Shown piece after piece: positions 1 through 7,501 of a DNA stretch of 15,209 nucleotides; position 1 is the stretch's first letter, and each line of letters opens with the position of its first letter. The DNA comes from Bordetella parapertussis (GTDB lineage: Bacteria; Pseudomonadota; Gammaproteobacteria; Burkholderiales; SG8-41). Location: positions 1-15,209 of the forward strand of contig CAMBSS010000108.1 in NCBI GenBank assembly GCA_945870465.1. The letters are read 5' to 3'. The position numbers and the translations under genes are program-made. Under the pieces are notes generated by a model. The model made no database searches and was not told the origin of the DNA. It saw nothing but the letters and a program-made list of their open reading frames with translations.

Positions 1-574
1 TGGCGAGATATTTATTCAGCGCGCCGACCGGCGGCGATATCGACATGTCGTTGTCGTTCAGTATTACCAGCAGATTGGTGTCGGCATCCCCCGCGTTATT
101 CAACGCCTCGAATGCCATGCCTGCGCTCATCGCGCCGTCGCCGATGATGGCCACGCAATGCCGCGGAATGCCGGCGATGTGGCTGGCGACCGCCATGCCG
201 AAAGCGGCGCTGATGGATGTACTCGAATGCGCGGTGCCGAAAGTGTCGTACGCGCTTTCCTCGCGGCGCGGGAAACCCGAGATGCCTTCCCACATGCGCA
301 ATTTCTGCATGCCTTCGCGGCGGCCGGTCAGCACCTTGTGGCCGTAAGTCTGGTGGCCGACGTCCCATACCAGGCGATCGTGCGGCGTATCGAACACGTA
401 ATGCAGGGCAATGGTGAGCTCGACGGTACCGAGATTGGACGACAGATGCCCGCCGGTCTGGCTCACCGAGTCGAGCAGGAACTGGCGCAGCTCCTGCGCA
501 AGTTGCGGCAATTGCCGGCGCTCGAGCTTGCGCAAGTCAGCGGGGTCGTTGATGGTCTGCAGCAAATCGTACAT
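1..574 (-). CDS. dxs: 1-deoxy-D-xylulose-5-phosphate synthase, N-terminal part (cut by window edge)
   Basis: Dxs condenses pyruvate and glyceraldehyde 3-phosphate, with thiamine diphosphate, in the first step of the cytosolic MEP isoprenoid pathway. The 191 visible residues begin [11 protein letters not shown] and carry the family landmarks in order: GGHLSSNLG (41-49), [10 protein letters not shown] (71-80), the thiamine diphosphate/Mg motif GDGAMSAG (145-152) and NDNDMSIS (173-180). The remaining two thirds or more of the protein (usual length about 620) lie beyond the left edge. The ATG at 574-572 shares its A with the ispA stop (TGATG), so the two are probably translationally coupled. Start and identity are clear; nothing looks broken in the visible part. 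Confidence 0.96.
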   Translation of the reverse strand, partial: MYDLLQTINDPADLRKLERRQLPQLAQELRQFLLDSVSQTGGHLSSNLGTVELTIALHYVFDTPHDRLVWDVGHQTYGHKVLTGRREGMQKLRMWEGISGFPRREESAYDTFGTAHSSTSISAAFGMAVASHIAGIPRHCVAIIGDGAMSAGMAFEALNNAGDADTNLLVILNDNDMSISPPVGALNKYLA

Positions 575-1479
575 CAGAACTTTCTCAGCACTATGAAATC
601 CGCGAGTTCGCGCAGGCGCTGCGCGCGGTCGCCGAAACCCTCCAGTGCGGCCCGCGCATCCTCGCGCAGCCCGGCGGCGAGTTTTTTCGATTCCGCGACG
701 CCCAGCACGGTAACGTAAGTCGGCTTGTTCTGCTGCGCATCCTTGCCGGCCGTTTTACCCAGGGTTGCGGTATTGGCTTCGGTATCGAGCACGTCGTCGA
801 CGACCTGAAACGCGAGGCCTATACACTTTGCAAAGTGATCGAGCTTGGCCTGTGCGCGCTCTTCGAGACGGCTGCCGCAATACGCGCCCAGCAGTGTCGC
901 CGCCCGTATGATAGCGCCCGTTTTGTGAATATGCATGAATTCGAGTTCCGGCAGACTCAAGCTCGCGCCGACTGCCGCGAGGTCGATCGCCTGCCCGCCC
1001 GCCATGCCGCGCGAACCGGATGCGGCGGCGAGCAGCTTGACCATCTCCAGTTGAACCGCCGGGTCATCGGCCACCCGATATTCCGACAGCAGCTGAAACG
1101 CCAGGCTTTGCAGGGCATCGCCGACCAGTAACGCAGTAGCTTCGTCGAACTCGACGTGGCAGGTCGGTTTGCCGCGCCGCAGAACGTCATCGTCCATGCA
1201 CGGCAAATCATCATGCACGAGCGAATAAGCGTGTATCAATTCGACGGCGGCGCCAGCGATGGCCACACGCGCCGGATCGGCAGAGGTAATTTCACCCGCG
1301 GCGAACGCCAGCAACGGACGCACGCGCTTGCCGCTGCCGAGGACGGCGTAGCGCATGGCCTGGTGCAGGCGCGGCGGCGCCACCTCGGGACTCGGCAATA
1401 CCGCCTGCAACTGCGTCTCTATGCGTTGCTGGTGCGCCGCTGCCCAGGCTTTAAAATCAGTCGTCGTCGCCACCGGCAA
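574..1479 (-). CDS. ispA: Farnesyl diphosphate synthase (short-chain polyprenyl synthase)
   Basis: IspA adds isopentenyl diphosphate to dimethylallyl and geranyl diphosphate to make farnesyl diphosphate, in the cytosol. At 301 residues it has the usual length. It shows GSGKRVRP (48-55), the first Asp-rich motif DDLPCMDDD (90-98, the DDx4D bacterial type), GGQAIDL (161-167), HKT (185-187), the second Asp-rich motif DDVLD (228-232) and GKTAGKD (241-247). No ATG is available at the 5' end: translation must begin at TTG 1479 or GTG 1473, with a GAAG stretch just upstream. It overlaps the 3' end of xseB by 23 bases and touches the dxs start, so xseB-ispA-dxs is one transcript. Geranylgeranyl or octaprenyl synthases are less likely because of the small size and the dxs linkage. 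Confidence 0.95.
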   Translation of the reverse strand: MPVATTTDFKAWAAAHQQRIETQLQAVLPSPEVAPPRLHQAMRYAVLGSGKRVRPLLAFAAGEITSADPARVAIAGAAVELIHAYSLVHDDLPCMDDDVLRRGKPTCHVEFDEATALLVGDALQSLAFQLLSEYRVADDPAVQLEMVKLLAAASGSRGMAGGQAIDLAAVGASLSLPELEFMHIHKTGAIIRAATLLGAYCGSRLEERAQAKLDHFAKCIGLAFQVVDDVLDTEANTATLGKTAGKDAQQNKPTYVTVLGVAESKKLAAGLREDARAALEGFGDRAQRLRELADFIVLRKF

Positions 1480-1699
1480 AATTCTTCAGGGCGCCGGCTT
1501 CGAGGACCTTGACCTGCTGTTGGGCGTCCGCCAGTTGCGCCTGGCACAGCTTGAGCAACTCGGCGCCGCGCTTGTAAGCGCTCAGCGATTGCTCGAGCGA
1601 AAGCTGCCCGTCTTCCATGCGCGTAACGATGGTTTCAAGCTCGGCAAGCGCGCTTTCGAATGTCGGGGCGGATTCTGCTTTGGTTGTTGTTTTGGGCAT
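1457..1699 (-). CDS. xseB: Exodeoxyribonuclease VII small subunit
   Basis: XseB is the small subunit of exonuclease VII, which degrades single-stranded DNA with the large subunit XseA (not in this window). The 80-residue product from the ATG at 1699 begins MPKTTTKAESAPTFE and contains the family pattern FESALAELETIVTRMEDG, then LEQSLSAYKRGAELLKLC, two short helices typical of the coiled XseB fold. A longer reading from 1741 adds 14 residues but does not fit the family, so 1699 is preferred. It is the first gene of the xseB-ispA-dxs operon, an order common in proteobacteria. The last codons overlap the ispA start. Confidence 0.93.
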   Translation of the reverse strand: MPKTTTKAESAPTFESALAELETIVTRMEDGQLSLEQSLSAYKRGAELLKLCQAQLADAQQQVKVLEAGALKNFAGGDDD

Positions 1700-1729
1700 G
1701 CGCAGGCAATGACGCCAGGGTAAACCGCA

Positions 1730-1759
1730 AACATAGCGCAATCAGAGGCTTGCGGTCAA
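1730..1759 (-). promoter_or_regulatory. Candidate sigma-70 promoter for xseB-ispA-dxs
   Basis: On the minus strand a -35 box TTGACC (1759-1754, five of six matches) is followed after 18 bases by TATGTT (1735-1730, four of six). Initiation would fall near 1723, giving a leader of about 24 bases before xseB. The -35 box lies inside the inverted repeat at 1749-1765. Seen by eye only, with no expression evidence. Confidence 0.5.
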
Positions 1760-1765
1760 CGCAAG
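1749..1765. repeat. Inverted repeat CTTGCG-N5-CGCAAG over the xseB -35 box
   Basis: A perfect 6-base inverted repeat with a 5-base spacer (CTTGCG GTCAA CGCAAG) lies in the divergent region between xseB and arsS. It covers the -35 box of the proposed xseB promoter, which is where a repressor would bind. It could equally be a chance palindrome. Confidence 0.4.
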
Positions 1766-1797
1766 TTGTAAGGAAAAAGCTCCTGATACGACTCTCA

Positions 1798-1803
1798 TAT
1801 AGT
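1798..1803 (+). promoter_or_regulatory. Possible -10 box upstream of arsS
   Basis: TATAGT (five of six matches to TATAAT) lies about 112 bases upstream of the arsS start, in the AT-richer middle of the divergent region. No convincing -35 box sits 16 to 18 bases upstream (the hexamer there is AAAAGC), so this would need an activator or is not a promoter. I see no recognisable ArsR-type operator. Confidence 0.22.
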
Positions 1804-1914
1804 GACAGGCAAGCGCAAATTCCGCACAATGAGCCGCTGCGCGCCGTGCGCAAGCAGCAATCGCAGCAGCACCACGATGAATCGCCAATTAAATCAACTG
1901 ATGGAGCACCGGTA

Positions 1915-2880
1915 ATGCACGCTACCCTGCCGCTGATGCGGGACTCGGATTTCCCCGCGATACGGCGCGCCCGGCTCGAGACTTTGCAGGTCAATCTCGG
2001 CTACAAATGCAACCAGTCGTGCGTGCACTGCCACGTGAATGCCGGCCCGACCCGCACCGAGATGATGACGCGCGAGACCATCAACGACATACTCGCCTTC
2101 ATCCAGGCCTCCGGCGTGACCAAACTGGACATGACCGGGGGGGCGCCCGAGCTCAATCCGCATTTCCGCGATCTGGTGCGCGCCGCGCGCGATCTCAAGG
2201 TGCATGTCATGGACCGCTGCAACCTGACCATACTCGAGCAGCCGGGCCAGGACGACCTCGCACGGTTTCTGGCCGACCAGCAGGTCGAAGTCGTCGCTTC
2301 GCTACCCTGCTATCTTGAAGAAAATGTCGACCGCCAGCGCGGCGACGGGGTCTTCGCCACCAGCATACGCGCACTGCAGATGCTTAACGGCCTCGGCTAT
2401 GGCCGGCCGGGTTCGGGACTCACGCTGAATCTGGTCTACAACCCGCAAGGTGCGGTGCTGCCGCCCCCGCAGCAGCAGCTCGAAACCGATTACCACGCGC
2501 GTCTGGGCGAACAGTACGGCATTGAATTCAACCAGCTCTACGTCATCACCAACATGCCGATACAACGCTTCGGCAGCATGCTGATCTCAAAAGGCCAGTT
2601 CGAGCACTACATGGATCTCCTGAAGAACGCCTATCAACCCGCCAATCTTGACAGCGTGATGTGCCGTGACCTCATCAGCGTCGATTGGCGCGGCTACACC
2701 TACGATTGCGATTTCAACCAGATGCTCGGCCTGCCGCTCGCGCACAAGGGGCACGCGCATACGCATTTGCGCGACCTGATCGGCGTCGACCTCGCGCACC
2801 ACCCGATCATGGTCGCCGACCACTGCTATGGCTGTACCGCGGGCCAGGGTTCGAGCTGCGGCGGCGCGATCGCCGGCTGA
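1915..2880 (+). CDS. arsS: Arsenosugar biosynthesis radical SAM protein ArsS
   Basis: ArsS-family enzymes use S-adenosylmethionine to attach a 5'-deoxyadenosyl group to dimethylated trivalent arsenic, the committed step to arsenosugars. The 321-residue product has the radical SAM cluster motif CNQSCVHCH (C32, C36, C39), the SAM-binding stretch DMTGGAPELNP (72-82), and a Cys-rich C-terminal domain ending CYGCTAGQGSSCGG (304-317). Further cysteines at 102, 132, 250 and 265 suggest an auxiliary iron-sulfur cluster. Related proteins may carry selenocysteine; here all such positions are ordinary Cys and no in-frame TGA is read through. The ATG at 1915 has GGAG 7 bases upstream; the frame is open further upstream but nothing there resembles protein. 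It heads a four-gene cluster; arsM is absent nearby. Confidence 0.9.
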   Translation: MHATLPLMRDSDFPAIRRARLETLQVNLGYKCNQSCVHCHVNAGPTRTEMMTRETINDILAFIQASGVTKLDMTGGAPELNPHFRDLVRAARDLKVHVMDRCNLTILEQPGQDDLARFLADQQVEVVASLPCYLEENVDRQRGDGVFATSIRALQMLNGLGYGRPGSGLTLNLVYNPQGAVLPPPQQQLETDYHARLGEQYGIEFNQLYVITNMPIQRFGSMLISKGQFEHYMDLLKNAYQPANLDSVMCRDLISVDWRGYTYDCDFNQMLGLPLAHKGHAHTHLRDLIGVDLAHHPIMVADHCYGCTAGQGSSCGGAIAG

Positions 2881-2925
2881 CCACAGCCGATGACGCCGGG
2901 CAGCCGGCCTGACCAGAGCCCAGAC

Positions 2926-5160
2926 ATGCGCAAGAGCAAACTTCTGGCCGCAGTCGCCATCATCGGCCTGATCGCGGCGTTCTTCGCATTCGATCTCGCC
3001 CACTATTTCACGCTCGACCATTTCAAGTCACAGCAGGCGTCGATCAACGACTACTACCCGGCTCATGCAGTTGAGACGACCGCCATTTTCTTTGCGATCT
3101 ACGTCGCCGTCACCGCGCTTTCTTTTCCGGGCGCCACCGTCATGACGCTGGCCGCGGGCGCCATCTTTGGACTCGTGTGGGGAACAGTGATCGTATCGTT
3201 CGCCTCCACGTTGGGTGCAACACTTGCCTTTCTGATGGCGCGGTTCGTGCTACGCGACTCCATCCAGGGCAAATTCGGCGACAAACTCGCCGCCATCAAC
3301 GCCGGCATTGCCAGGGACGGCCCGTTTTATTTGTTCACGCTGCGCCTGGTGCCGGCGCTTCCATTCTTCGTCATCAATCTCGTCATGGGACTCACCCCCA
3401 TCAAAACGTGGACGTACTACTGGGTCAGCCAGCTCGGTATGTTCGCGGGCACCATCGTCTACGTTTATGCCGGCACCGAAATCGGCAAAATAGAATCGCT
3501 GCGCGGGATCCTCTCGCCGACGCTGATCATAGCGTTCACCCTGCTCGGGATATTCCCGTTCATTGCAAAGTGGGTGGTGAGCGCCATCAAAGCACGCAAG
3601 ATCTATGCAAAGTGGCAGAAACCCGCGCGTTTCGACCGCAACGTCATCGTCATCGGCGCGGGATCGGCGGGCCTCGTCACCGCCTACATCGCGGCGGCGG
3701 TGAAAGCCAAAGTCACGCTGATCGAAAAACACCAGATGGGCGGCGACTGCCTGAATACCGGCTGCGTGCCGTCGAAAGCGCTGATCCGCTCGGCCAAATT
3801 CCTGGCGCACGCACGGCGCGCGCGGGAGTTCGGCATGAAATCGGCAACGGTAGAATTCGACTTCGCCGAAGTGATGGAGCGGGTGCAACGGGTGGTCAAG
3901 ACGATCGAACCGCACGATTCCATTGCACGCTACACCGAGCTGGGCGTCGACTGCATCATGGGGGAAGCGAAAATAGCGTCGCCATGGACCGTGGAAATCA
4001 CTACCGACGCCGGCAAGCGCACCCTGACGACAAAGAACATCGTGATCGCCGCCGGCGCGCGCCCTTTCCTACCGCCGATACCCGGTCTTAAGGAAATCCA
4101 TCCACTCACCTCCGACACGGTCTGGGCATTGCGCACCCTGCCCGCACGGCTGGTAGTGCTCGGCGGCGGGCCGGTCGGATGCGAACTAGCGCAATGCTTC
4201 GCACGCTTCGGCTCCGCAGTGACCCAAGTCGAAATGCTGCCACGACTGATGGTGCGCGAAGACCCCGAGATTTCGGAAATGGTCATGCGGCGCTTCAGCG
4301 CCGAAGGCATCAAAGTGATGGTCGGGCACAAGGCGCAGCGGATCGTAGTCGAAAGCGGTGAAAAAATACTGATCGTCGGGCGCGCCGGGACCGAGATCAG
4401 AATTCCATTCGACGAATTACTGTGCGCGGTCGGCCGCGTCGCCAACACCGAAGGTTATGGTCTCGAAGAACTCGGCATTCCTTCGACTGCCGCGCGCACC
4501 GTGGAAATCAACGAATACCTGCAAACGCGCTATCCCAACATATATGCCTGCGGCGACGTTGCAGGACCTTATCAATTCACGCATACGGCGGCCCACATGG
4601 CGTGGCATGCGGCGGTCAATGCGCTGTTCGGCAGGTTCAGAATGTTCAAAGTCGATTATTCGGTGATTCCATGGGCAACTTACACTGAACCTGAAGTTGC
4701 ACGCGTCGGCCTCAACGAGCAGGAGGCGCGTGAAAAAGGTGTTGCGCATGAAGTCGCCACGTACGCGATTGCGGATCTGGACCGCGCCATCGCCGATGAG
4801 GAAGCGCATGGCGTAGTCAAAGTCCTGACCGCCCCCGGCAGCGACAAAATTCTCGGCGCCACCATAGTCGGCGAGCACGCGGGTGATTTACTTGCCGAAT
4901 TCGTGCTGGCGATGAAGCATGGACTCGGACTCAACAAGATACTCGGCACCATACATTCGTATCCGACGCTGGCGGAAGCGAACAAATACGCCGCCGGCGT
5001 CTGGAAGCGCGCGCAGGTCACGCGAGGACAACTGAGTTTTGCGCAGGCACTGAATGCGTGGGGCCGCGACGATGGCAGCCTTGCCGGTGTCATCGGCCAA
5101 TTGCCGGCGCTGGCAAGCGACAAACGCCCGGCGTTTGCTTCCGCCCGCCCCGCGTCATAA
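2926..5160 (+). CDS. VTT/TVP38 membrane domain fused to class I pyridine nucleotide-disulfide oxidoreductase
   Basis: The 744-residue product joins two domains. Residues 1-225 form a TVP38/TMEM64 (DedA-related, SNARE-associated) membrane domain with hydrophobic segments near 6-22, 50-66, 70-105, 134-155, 165-182 and 198-220, and the family stretches FPGATVMTLAAGAIFG and LRLVPALPFF. Residues 238-700 are a FAD oxidoreductase: FAD-binding GAGSAG (244-249), redox-active CLNTGC (C275, C280), NAD(P)-binding GGGPVG (413-418), second FAD motif ACGDVAG (541-547) and a dimerisation domain. The usual catalytic His-Pro-Thr reads SYPTLAE, with Tyr679, as in mercuric reductases; however, there is no HMA domain and no C-terminal Cys pair. 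The flavin domain should face the cytoplasm. The start at 2926 is chosen because the signal-like MRKSKLL begins there; ATG 2890 is the alternative. The substrate is unknown. The gene follows arsS by 45 bases. Confidence 0.88.
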   Translation: MRKSKLLAAVAIIGLIAAFFAFDLAHYFTLDHFKSQQASINDYYPAHAVETTAIFFAIYVAVTALSFPGATVMTLAAGAIFGLVWGTVIVSFASTLGATLAFLMARFVLRDSIQGKFGDKLAAINAGIARDGPFYLFTLRLVPALPFFVINLVMGLTPIKTWTYYWVSQLGMFAGTIVYVYAGTEIGKIESLRGILSPTLIIAFTLLGIFPFIAKWVVSAIKARKIYAKWQKPARFDRNVIVIGAGSAGLVTAYIAAAVKAKVTLIEKHQMGGDCLNTGCVPSKALIRSAKFLAHARRAREFGMKSATVEFDFAEVMERVQRVVKTIEPHDSIARYTELGVDCIMGEAKIASPWTVEITTDAGKRTLTTKNIVIAAGARPFLPPIPGLKEIHPLTSDTVWALRTLPARLVVLGGGPVGCELAQCFARFGSAVTQVEMLPRLMVREDPEISEMVMRRFSAEGIKVMVGHKAQRIVVESGEKILIVGRAGTEIRIPFDELLCAVGRVANTEGYGLEELGIPSTAARTVEINEYLQTRYPNIYACGDVAGPYQFTHTAAHMAWHAAVNALFGRFRMFKVDYSVIPWATYTEPEVARVGLNEQEAREKGVAHEVATYAIADLDRAIADEEAHGVVKVLTAPGSDKILGATIVGEHAGDLLAEFVLAMKHGLGLNKILGTIHSYPTLAEANKYAAGVWKRAQVTRGQLSFAQALNAWGRDDGSLAGVIGQLPALASDKRPAFASARPAS

Positions 5161-5168
5161 CCGTATTT

Positions 5169-6011
5169 ATGATGCAGAAGCGGATTCGCATGGCGGTGCT
5201 GGGCATTGCCGCCCTCGCCTTTGCCAGTGCGGCACACGCCGACTTTGACCACACGCACGCCGCATGGACGGCGTTGCTCGCAAAACACGTCGTGCTGATC
5301 AACAATGGCGCGGCCACCCAGGTGCGCTATGCCGTGATTGCGCCGGACCGCCCGGCGCTCACATCCTATCTCGCCAGCCTGTCGGCGGTAGCAGACACGG
5401 AATTCAAAGGCTGGGACAAGCCGCGGCAAATGGCTTTCCTCGTCAACGCCTACAATGCGTTTACCGTCGAAAAAATTCTGACGCGTTATCCCGACCTGAA
5501 GTCGATACGTGATTTCGGCAGTGTATTCGGCGATCCGTGGAAAGATAAATTCTTCCGGCTGTTCGGCCGCGATTCGACGCTTGACCAGGTCGAGCACGAA
5601 TGGCTGCGCAAGCCCGGGAATTACGACGAGCCGCGCGTGCATTTCGCGGTCAACTGCGCTGCGCTCGGCTGTCCATTACTGCGGTGGGAAGCGTACGTCG
5701 CGGACAAACTCGAAACGCAGCTCGAAGACCAGACGCGGCGTTTTCTGTCCGACCGCTCGCGCAACCGCTACAACGCTGACAAGAACACGCTCGAAGTGTC
5801 GAAAATATTCCTCTGGTACAAAACCGACTGGACCAGCGGTTACCGGGGAATCGGCGGTAGCGCGCAGGCCGTAACGACGACCGGGCAATTTCTCGCGCGT
5901 TATGCGCGGTTTCTTGCCGACCAACCCGCGCACCAACAGCAGATTGCCGCTGGGCGGGCGACGATCTCTTATCTGGAATACGACTGGACGCTGAACAACT
6001 TCAAACCATGA
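5169..6011 (+). CDS. Secreted DUF547 domain protein
   Basis: The 280-residue protein starts with a clear Sec signal peptide (positively charged MMQKRIRM, a hydrophobic core, and a likely cut after AAHA at residue 24), so it should be periplasmic. The rest matches DUF547: LVNAYNAFTV (91-100), HFAVNCAALGCPLL (158-171, with the paired Cys 163 and 168) and a C-terminal YDWTLN (271-276). DUF547 proteins have no established biochemical role; the conserved Asn-Cys-Gly-Cys core suggests a papain-like or transglutaminase-like fold, which is inference. It starts 8 bases after the oxidoreductase (ATG 5169 or 5172, both without a good Shine-Dalgarno) and its stop overlaps the next start as ATGA, so it belongs to the arsS transcript. 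Confidence 0.87.
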   Translation: MMQKRIRMAVLGIAALAFASAAHADFDHTHAAWTALLAKHVVLINNGAATQVRYAVIAPDRPALTSYLASLSAVADTEFKGWDKPRQMAFLVNAYNAFTVEKILTRYPDLKSIRDFGSVFGDPWKDKFFRLFGRDSTLDQVEHEWLRKPGNYDEPRVHFAVNCAALGCPLLRWEAYVADKLETQLEDQTRRFLSDRSRNRYNADKNTLEVSKIFLWYKTDWTSGYRGIGGSAQAVTTTGQFLARYARFLADQPAHQQQIAAGRATISYLEYDWTLNNFKP

Positions 6012-7348
6012 GTGCGCTGCCGGCCCTGTCCATCGTAATGCCCTGCTTGAACGAGGCCGCACGCATCGCGAAAACGCTCGAACGCCTGCAGCCGCTGCGG
6101 CAGCGCGGCGTGGAGGTCATCGTGGTGGACGGTGGCAGCAGCGACGGCAGCGCGGCGCTGGCGGCATCTCTCGCCGACCGTGTTCTCGATGCGCCGCGCG
6201 GCCGCGCCTCGCAGATGAATGCCGGCGCCGCCGTCGCGCACGGCAATGTATTGCTGTTCCTGCATGCGGACTGCACACTCCCGGCTGACGCTGACCGCGC
6301 GATTCTCGCTGGCCTTGCCGCCAGTGGAAAACAATGGGGCCGCTTCGATGTCGAGCTCGCGAGTACGCATCCGCTACTGAAGCTCGTCGCCGCCATGATG
6401 AATTTGCGCTCGCGCTGTTCGGGCATAGCGACCGGTGACCAGGGTATTTTTATGACACGCGCGCTGTTTGCAGAAATCGGCGGCTTTCCGATGATTTCAC
6501 TGATGGAAGATATTGCGCTGTGCAAGAATGCGAAGTCCCGCAACGCGCCGTTATGTCTGCGCGAACGCATCGTCGTTTCGCCGCGCCGTTGGGAACAACA
6601 TGGCATATGGCGCACCATCTTCCTGATGTGGCGGCTGCGCCTCGAATATTTTCTGGGCGCCGACCCGGCCCGCCTTGCGATGCGTTATAGCGCTGCAGCC
6701 CGCACACCTGAAACGCGCATACTGGTCTTCGCGCGGGCTCCCGAGCCCGGTGCGGCAAAAACACGCCTCATCCCGCTGCTCGGCGCCGCTGGCGCCGCCG
6801 CGCTGCAAAACCTTTTGCTCGAGCGCACCCTTGCCACTGCGATCGCAGCCGCCGTTGGCCGCGTCGAACTCTGGTGCGCGCCGTCGGCGCAACACCCGCT
6901 GTTAGCGGCGTGCCTGCAACGCCATGGCATCGCCGGCTTGACCCAGTGCGAAGGTGACCTGGGCGCGCGCATGCAGCACGCGGCCGCAGCTACGCTCGCA
7001 GCGGTGTCGCGCGTGCTGATCATAGGCACCGATTGCCCGGCCCTAGCGCCGGAGAATCTGCGCGATGCCAGAGCAGCACTAGAGGCAAATGATGCAGTGC
7101 TAATGCCGGCAGAAGACGGCGGCTATGTACTGCTTGGACTTAAGCGGTGGGACGCGAGCCTATTTAACGATATCGCGTGGGGCAGCGATCAGGTACTTGC
7201 CGCGACGCGCGAGCGGCTGGCGGCGCTGAACTGGCGCTGGCGCGAATTACCGCCATCATGGGATATCGACCGCCCTGCGGATTTCGCGCGTTTGCGCGCA
7301 AGCGGCCTGATCCCGGAACTTGACCGCGTGCTCGCCGCGCCGCGCTGA
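6008..7348 (+). CDS. Fused arsenosugar-type glycosyltransferases (GT2-like TIGR04283 + TIGR04282/DUF2064)
   Basis: This 446-residue protein is two glycosyltransferases in one chain. Residues 1-228 are a family 2-like GT-A domain: LSIVMPCLNEA (7-17), VVDGGSSDGS (39-48), the metal-site region FLHADC (84-89), the acidic MEDIAL (166-171) and SPRRW (191-195). Residues 235-446 match the TIGR04282/DUF2064 nucleotidyltransferase-like family: FARAPEPGAAKTRL (240-253), IGTDCP (339-344), EDGGYVLLGL (369-378) and PPSWDID (415-421). Both families are named for co-occurrence with arsenosugar genes and are often separate neighbours. The product would probably transfer or process the sugar or aglycone on the arsenic-ribose made by ArsS. 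The start overlaps the DUF547 stop by 4 bases (ATGA). Motifs of both halves are intact, so this is a genuine fusion and not a read-through of a decayed stop. Confidence 0.88.
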   Translation: MSALPALSIVMPCLNEAARIAKTLERLQPLRQRGVEVIVVDGGSSDGSAALAASLADRVLDAPRGRASQMNAGAAVAHGNVLLFLHADCTLPADADRAILAGLAASGKQWGRFDVELASTHPLLKLVAAMMNLRSRCSGIATGDQGIFMTRALFAEIGGFPMISLMEDIALCKNAKSRNAPLCLRERIVVSPRRWEQHGIWRTIFLMWRLRLEYFLGADPARLAMRYSAAARTPETRILVFARAPEPGAAKTRLIPLLGAAGAAALQNLLLERTLATAIAAAVGRVELWCAPSAQHPLLAACLQRHGIAGLTQCEGDLGARMQHAAAATLAAVSRVLIIGTDCPALAPENLRDARAALEANDAVLMPAEDGGYVLLGLKRWDASLFNDIAWGSDQVLAATRERLAALNWRWRELPPSWDIDRPADFARLRASGLIPELDRVLAAPR

Positions 7349-7353
7349 CGGCC

Positions 7354-7384
7354 ACGAGAGCGCGCAGGAACCCTGCTACCTCGT
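7354..7384 (+). terminator. Possible stem-loop after the arsenosugar cluster
   Basis: Five bases after the fusion-gene stop, ACGAG (7354-7358) and CTCGT (7380-7384) enclose a second perfect hairpin GCAGG-AAC-CCTGC (7364-7376). No T-run follows, so it is not a standard intrinsic terminator; it may protect the mRNA 3' end or work with Rho. Confidence 0.3.
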
Positions 7385-7446
7385 CTGAGTCAGATTCATC
7401 TCACCGTTCCAGTGCTGTGCTCCACGCACCTGCCCGCCGATTGGAT

Positions 7447-7475
7447 GAAAACGTTTTCTCTTTAAAACAAAGAGA
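7447..7475. repeat. Two overlapping palindromes in the Rieske gene leader
   Basis: GAAAACGTTTTC (7447-7458) is a perfect 12-base palindrome. It runs straight into TCTCTTT-AAAAC-AAAGAGA (7457-7475), a 7-base stem with a 5-base loop. Both sit in an unusually AT-rich patch of a GC-rich region, upstream of the proposed promoter at 7502. They look like a regulator operator or a leader structure. No family-specific operator is recognised. Confidence 0.5.
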
Positions 7476-7501
7476 TAACACTCATATGGTCAACAAATCC
7501 G

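Noticed and set aside
1784..1808. TGATACGACTC followed by TCATATAG resembles a phage T7-type promoter.
   Set aside because: It has an extra base between the two halves and mismatches in the initiation region; no T7-like polymerase or phage genes are present, so chance is the best explanation.
1660..1914. The arsS frame stays open for 85 codons upstream of ATG 1915.
   Set aside because: The upstream translation has no similarity to ArsS, covers the divergent promoter region, and the 1915 ATG has a well-placed GGAG.
2890..2925. Earlier ATG for the membrane oxidoreductase.
   Set aside because: The extra 12 residues are Pro/Ser/Asp-rich and not part of a membrane protein N-terminus; MRKSKLL at 2926 is the more natural start, though this is not certain.
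4680..5642. Minus-strand open frame (320 codons) spanning the oxidoreductase and DUF547 genes.
   Set aside because: Antisense to two well-supported genes and without any family motif.
1915..7348. Cluster as a recent horizontally transferred island.
   Set aside because: I saw no integrase, transposase, tRNA or flanking direct repeats, and GC content and codon use look like those of the neighbours by eye.
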